Shown here: positions 5,778-7,815 of the stretch, piece by piece
How positions within the stretch are numbered: the stretch's first letter is position 1
Layout: each line of letters opens with the position of its first letter
Origin: Candidatus Bathyarchaeota archaeon
Lineage (GTDB): Archaea > Thermoproteota > Bathyarchaeia > TCS64
Assembly: GCA_937877765.1 (NCBI GenBank)
Contig: CALGBN010000411.1
Coordinates: forward strand, 1-7,815
Direction of reading: 5' to 3'
Length of the DNA: 7,815 bases
Notes under the pieces: model-generated
What the model saw: only the letters and a program-made list of their open reading frames with translations
The model's database searches: none
Told to the model about the DNA's origin: nothing
Program-made: the position numbers and the translations under genes

Positions 5778-5778
5778 C
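5773..5778 (+). promoter_or_regulatory. TATA-like box of the SAM methyltransferase gene
   Basis: TTTAAC overlaps the stop codon of the Nudix frame (TAA 5775-5777) and is centred about 28 bases before ATG 5804. No Shine-Dalgarno sequence is present in the 26-base gap, which suggests an independent leaderless transcript. Confidence 0.45.
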
Positions 5779-5803
5779 TATCATCATTGCTCATGGATAG
5801 ATT

Positions 5804-6463
5804 ATGTCAGATGATATGGTGAAGTACTACAGGGACCGAGCCAAGGAATACGAGGAAATCTACGAGTGGCGTGACCCCAACAGACAAGAAGAACAAGAAC
5901 TGATGGAGAAAACCCTCAAAACGATATTCAACGGACGCAAGGTGCTTGACATAGGCTGCGGAACAGGGTACTGGACCCAACGCATCAGTGAAACAGCGGA
6001 GAGCATCATCGGAATCGACATCAACGAGACCGTACTGGAGATCGCACGAAGCAAGGAACACGGATGTCCAACAGAGTACCGAGTCATGGACGCCTACAAT
6101 ATGACGTTTGATGAGAAATTCACTGGTACCCTAGCCACATTCATGCTGAGCCACGTGACGAGAGAGGAGATACCCGGCTGGCTTGAGCATATTCACACTT
6201 TTCTTGAGCCCGGTGCAAGGGTGTTCATCGGTGATAACACGTTTATCGAGGGCGTTGGTGGGCAGCTGAAAACCAAGCCTAATGACCCGAACACGTACAA
6301 GCTACGTACATTGAATGATGGTACACAGCACTTGATCGTCAAGAACTACTTCACCACAAAGGAACTAGTAGAACTATTCAGTGCACATAGTAAGGAAATA
6401 ACAGAAGAAAACGTGTTTATGGGCAAATGCTTCTGGTGGATAAGCTACATCTACCAACCCTAA
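5804..6463 (+). CDS. Class I SAM-dependent methyltransferase, substrate unknown
   Basis: A 219-residue soluble methyltransferase with the Rossmann-like class I fold. After a helical cap ([19 protein letters not shown] at 7-25, typical of small-molecule methyltransferases of the UbiE/SmtA-like kind) comes motif [13 protein letters not shown] (47-58), binding SAM. D72 in IIGIDIN (68-74) is the acidic residue that binds the ribose hydroxyls. MDAYNM (95-100) fits motif II, and [11 protein letters not shown] (134-144) the post-III region. The C-terminus has a [10 protein letters not shown] helix (183-192) common in small-molecule enzymes. It has no membrane segment. The substrate cannot be read from sequence. 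It starts 26 bases after the Nudix frame but has its own TATA-like box. Its stop overlaps the convergent rubredoxin by four bases. The first ~240 bases are strikingly T-poor. Confidence 0.82.
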   Translation: MSDDMVKYYRDRAKEYEEIYEWRDPNRQEEQELMEKTLKTIFNGRKVLDIGCGTGYWTQRISETAESIIGIDINETVLEIARSKEHGCPTEYRVMDAYNMTFDEKFTGTLATFMLSHVTREEIPGWLEHIHTFLEPGARVFIGDNTFIEGVGGQLKTKPNDPNTYKLRTLNDGTQHLIVKNYFTTKELVELFSAHSKEITEENVFMGKCFWWISYIYQP

Positions 6464-6624
6464 TCGATGGGGCTGAACTCAGCTTTAGGTGCCCCACAAA
6501 CTGGACACTCCCAGTCATCAGGTAAATCCTCGAAAGGCGTTCCGGGCTCTATACCTGCCTCTGGGTCTCCCTCAGCTGGATCGTAGACGTATCCGCATAT
6601 TCCACATTCATAACTCTTAGACAT
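6460..6624 (-). CDS. rub: Rubredoxin
   Basis: A 54-residue one-iron electron carrier of the standard rubredoxin length. The two iron-binding knuckles are C7-G-I-C10-G-Y and C40-P-V-C43-[15 protein letters not shown] (12-25) and PFEDLPDDW (30-38) are the conserved aromatic and acidic core. It acts in the cytoplasm, usually feeding electrons to superoxide reductase, rubrerythrin, flavodiiron protein or other oxidoreductases; none of those is in the window. ATG 6624 is fixed by the family N-terminus and by a strong TATA box 27 bases upstream. It overlaps the end of the convergent methyltransferase gene by four bases. The call is close to certain. Confidence 0.97.
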   Translation of the reverse strand: MSKSYECGICGYVYDPAEGDPEAGIEPGTPFEDLPDDWECPVCGAPKAEFSPID

Positions 6625-6646
6625 GGATTTGTCTTGCACAATTGGT

Positions 6647-6655
6647 TATATAAAA
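6647..6655 (-). promoter_or_regulatory. TATA box of the rubredoxin gene
   Basis: On the minus strand the site reads TTTTATATA, centred 27 bases before ATG 6624. This is the best TATA box in the window and implies a leaderless rubredoxin mRNA, probably well expressed. Confidence 0.7.
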
Positions 6656-6711
6656 CAGTATTATCTTATCGTGAAACTGAGGATTTTGTAATGTTCACCA
6701 TAACTGTTTAT

Positions 6712-7092
6712 CTAAAATTCTTTTTTAATGAGATAGTTGCCTGATTCAAGGTGATCTGTGTATACGTTTTCTGTAGCACTACCAATCAAAGGAGCAATAA
6801 TATGTAGGCTCGCTTCCCAAGCCACATTTTCCGGGTACTTGACTTTCTTTATTGTATCATTCTCATACACTCTATAGATAGGCTCATATGAGCCAAAACT
6901 TATGCTTCTAAACCCATAATTATGAATTGTAATAGTCAAGTCTTCATTAGAGCTGATTACTTTCTTGTTCAACGTTATCTCCACTAACTCACCCGGATCT
7001 TGGGTCAATCTATAACAAAGTACACCGACGTTAAACAACAGAACAACTAAGATAAGGTTTAGAATTAGTCCCTTATAGCTCCGTTTTGACAA
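6712..7092 (-). CDS. Small membrane-anchored Ig-like (bacterial Ig-like group 5 type) protein
   Basis: A 126-residue protein with a short basic N-terminus (KRSYK), one hydrophobic helix at about 8-27, and an extracellular beta domain. LVEITLNKKVISSNEDLTIT (36-55), HNYGFRSISFGSYEPIYRVY (57-76) and the closing ESGNYLIKKEF (116-126) follow the pattern of small Ig-like domains (TVENNS...IxxGxxYxLE...LxPGxYRIxK) often found as lipoproteins or membrane anchors. The cysteine at 26 (GVLC) does not form a good lipobox, so a membrane anchor is more likely than a lipid anchor. The start is TTG 7092; an in-frame stop lies three codons upstream and there is no internal ATG. A weak AT box at 7113-7119 fits. 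It diverges from priL and precedes rubredoxin on the same strand with 87 bases between. No function is assigned. Confidence 0.6.
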   Translation of the reverse strand: MSKRSYKGLILNLILVVLLFNVGVLCYRLTQDPGELVEITLNKKVISSNEDLTITIHNYGFRSISFGSYEPIYRVYENDTIKKVKYPENVAWEASLHIIAPLIGSATENVYTDHLESGNYLIKKEF

Positions 7093-7112
7093 AGGTAATC
7101 ACGATAAACAGT

Positions 7113-7119
7113 AATATTT
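7113..7119 (-). promoter_or_regulatory. Possible TATA box of the Ig-like gene
   Basis: AAATATT on the minus strand is centred 24 bases before TTG 7092. It is AT-rich like its surroundings and so only weakly distinguished, but the position fits the leaderless pattern of the window. Confidence 0.3.
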
Positions 7120-7154
7120 CTATGAATCTAATAAGCAAGTCGAAACGATAAGAC

Positions 7155-7160
7155 TATAAT
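7155..7160 (+). promoter_or_regulatory. TATA-like box of priL
   Basis: TATAAT is centred about 25 bases before ATG 7183. It would be only about 16 bases from the in-frame GTG at 7174, so it favours the ATG as a leaderless start. Confidence 0.5.
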
Positions 7161-7182
7161 CCCCGAAATAACAGTGGTTCTG

Positions 7183-7815
7183 ATGATAGGTGAGTTAGAA
7201 GCAGCAAAATATCCTTTTATGAAAGAGGGATTGAGTTTGCTTGAGACCTTAAATTTACAATTAGATGATCTTGCGGGTCCTGCATATTCTAACGTTATTG
7301 ATAGAGCCAGAGATAGAGTAAATCAATCGATAATCAACGGTATAGTAACGGCTGAGTTGTACAATCCACAGGTTGAGCTTCTAAGCTTTCCTATCGCTGT
7401 AATGTTTGTAACACTCATTGGTGATCAGTTTCTCAGTAGACGCTATGCGTTAAGTGAAGCAGTTAGGGCATATCATCTATTAAAAAATGAAGATAACTAT
7501 ATCGTGATTTCATTAGCAAAGAAAGAGTTTGGCTGGGATTTACTCCCGAATAATGAAACATTCGATGGGGAAACCTATACTGTAAAACTTCATTTCGTAG
7601 ACTATCTTAAAGTCTCATCCGGCTTCCATGAAGCCAAGTGGAAACTAGTAAATAGGAAGATGGAAAATGGATATGTATCCCTTACGGAAAAAGACATTGC
7701 ACGATTAATGCAAATAATGGTCGAAAAATGGGTAAATGAACGTGTAATTACACCGAGTAATTTTCCATTGCCAATACCATTAAAAACAAGACTTGACGAG
7801 ATACGGAAAGTATTC
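7183..7815 (+). CDS. priL: DNA primase large subunit PriL, N-terminal part (cut by the window edge)
   Basis: The first 211 codons of the regulatory/iron-sulphur subunit of archaeal primase, which partners PriS to make RNA primers at replication forks. The reading frame is open to the last base. Recognisable family features: AAKYPFMKEG near residue 10; LDDLAGPAYSNVIDRARDRV (28-47); VELLSFPIAVMFV (78-90), the hydrophobic core segment typical of PriL; and RRYALSEAVRAYHLL (100-114). The four cysteines that bind the [4Fe-4S] cluster lie in the C-terminal domain beyond the window. ATG 7183 is chosen over the in-frame GTG 7174 because of its family-like N-terminus (MIGELEAAKYPF) and TATA spacing. 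It is more AT-rich than the genes to the left and diverges from the Ig-like gene across a 90-base promoter region. The identification is confident, based on motif resemblance and length. Confidence 0.85.
   Translation, partial: MIGELEAAKYPFMKEGLSLLETLNLQLDDLAGPAYSNVIDRARDRVNQSIINGIVTAELYNPQVELLSFPIAVMFVTLIGDQFLSRRYALSEAVRAYHLLKNEDNYIVISLAKKEFGWDLLPNNETFDGETYTVKLHFVDYLKVSSGFHEAKWKLVNRKMENGYVSLTEKDIARLMQIMVEKWVNERVITPSNFPLPIPLKTRLDEIRKVF

Noticed and set aside
5807..6087. Minus-strand open frames opposite the SAM methyltransferase start
   Set aside because: Low-complexity serine/leucine-rich translations that mirror the T-poor methyltransferase codons; no promoter or family pattern.
7174..7182. 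GTG 7174 as the priL start
   Set aside because: It adds only VVL before the ATG and lies too close to the TATA-like box for normal archaeal spacing.
1..7815. CRISPR arrays, insertion sequences, integrase or attachment-site repeats
   Set aside because: No regularly spaced repeats, terminal inverted repeats with a transposase, or tRNA-linked direct repeats were seen on reading both strands.

Overview
The window is archaeal. It holds the start of an archaeal/eukaryotic-type DNA primase large subunit (priL) and a divergent 2-keto-3-deoxygluconate (KDG) kinase/aldolase pair of the archaeal Entner-Doudoroff type. At least six genes have a TATA-like box about 25-29 bases before the start codon, with no Shine-Dalgarno sequence, which points to leaderless transcripts. 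A TACK-group lineage such as Bathyarchaeia would fit. That placement rests on general protein resemblance and is tentative.

Layout, left to right. Positions 15-962 (-) encode a PfkB-family KDG kinase and 1045-1926 (+) a KDG aldolase-like DapA-superfamily protein. They diverge from an 82-base region that contains a nested inverted repeat, probably an operator. The aldolase overlaps tail to tail with 1912-2820 (-), a small stand-alone Spo11/Topo VI-A-like protein that has both a candidate catalytic tyrosine and a TOPRIM metal site. A 290-base promoter region separates it from the divergent gene 3111-3386 (+), a 91-residue staphylococcal-nuclease-like OB-fold protein whose catalytic arginines are missing.

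Next, all on the plus strand, come an M24 Xaa-Pro peptidase (3461-4570), a short membrane methyltransferase of the isoprenylcysteine methyltransferase type one base downstream (4572-4922), a Rieske-Nudix composite reading frame (4953-5777) and a class I SAM methyltransferase (5804-6463). The right end holds a rubredoxin (6460-6624, -) too short for most ORF callers, a small membrane-anchored Ig-like protein (6712-7092, -), and priL (7183 to beyond the edge, +).

How the parts relate: only the KDG kinase and aldolase form an obvious pathway unit, the lower semi-phosphorylative Entner-Doudoroff branch. The M24 peptidase and membrane methyltransferase look like an operon. Most other genes have their own promoter-like element and look like single transcription units. 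The best candidates for novelty are the Rieske-Nudix composite with an internal promoter-like box exactly where a free-standing Nudix gene would start, the solo Spo11-like protein diverging from an apparently dead nuclease fold, and the nested palindrome between the two KDG genes. I see no tRNA, rRNA, CRISPR array, insertion sequence or attachment site.
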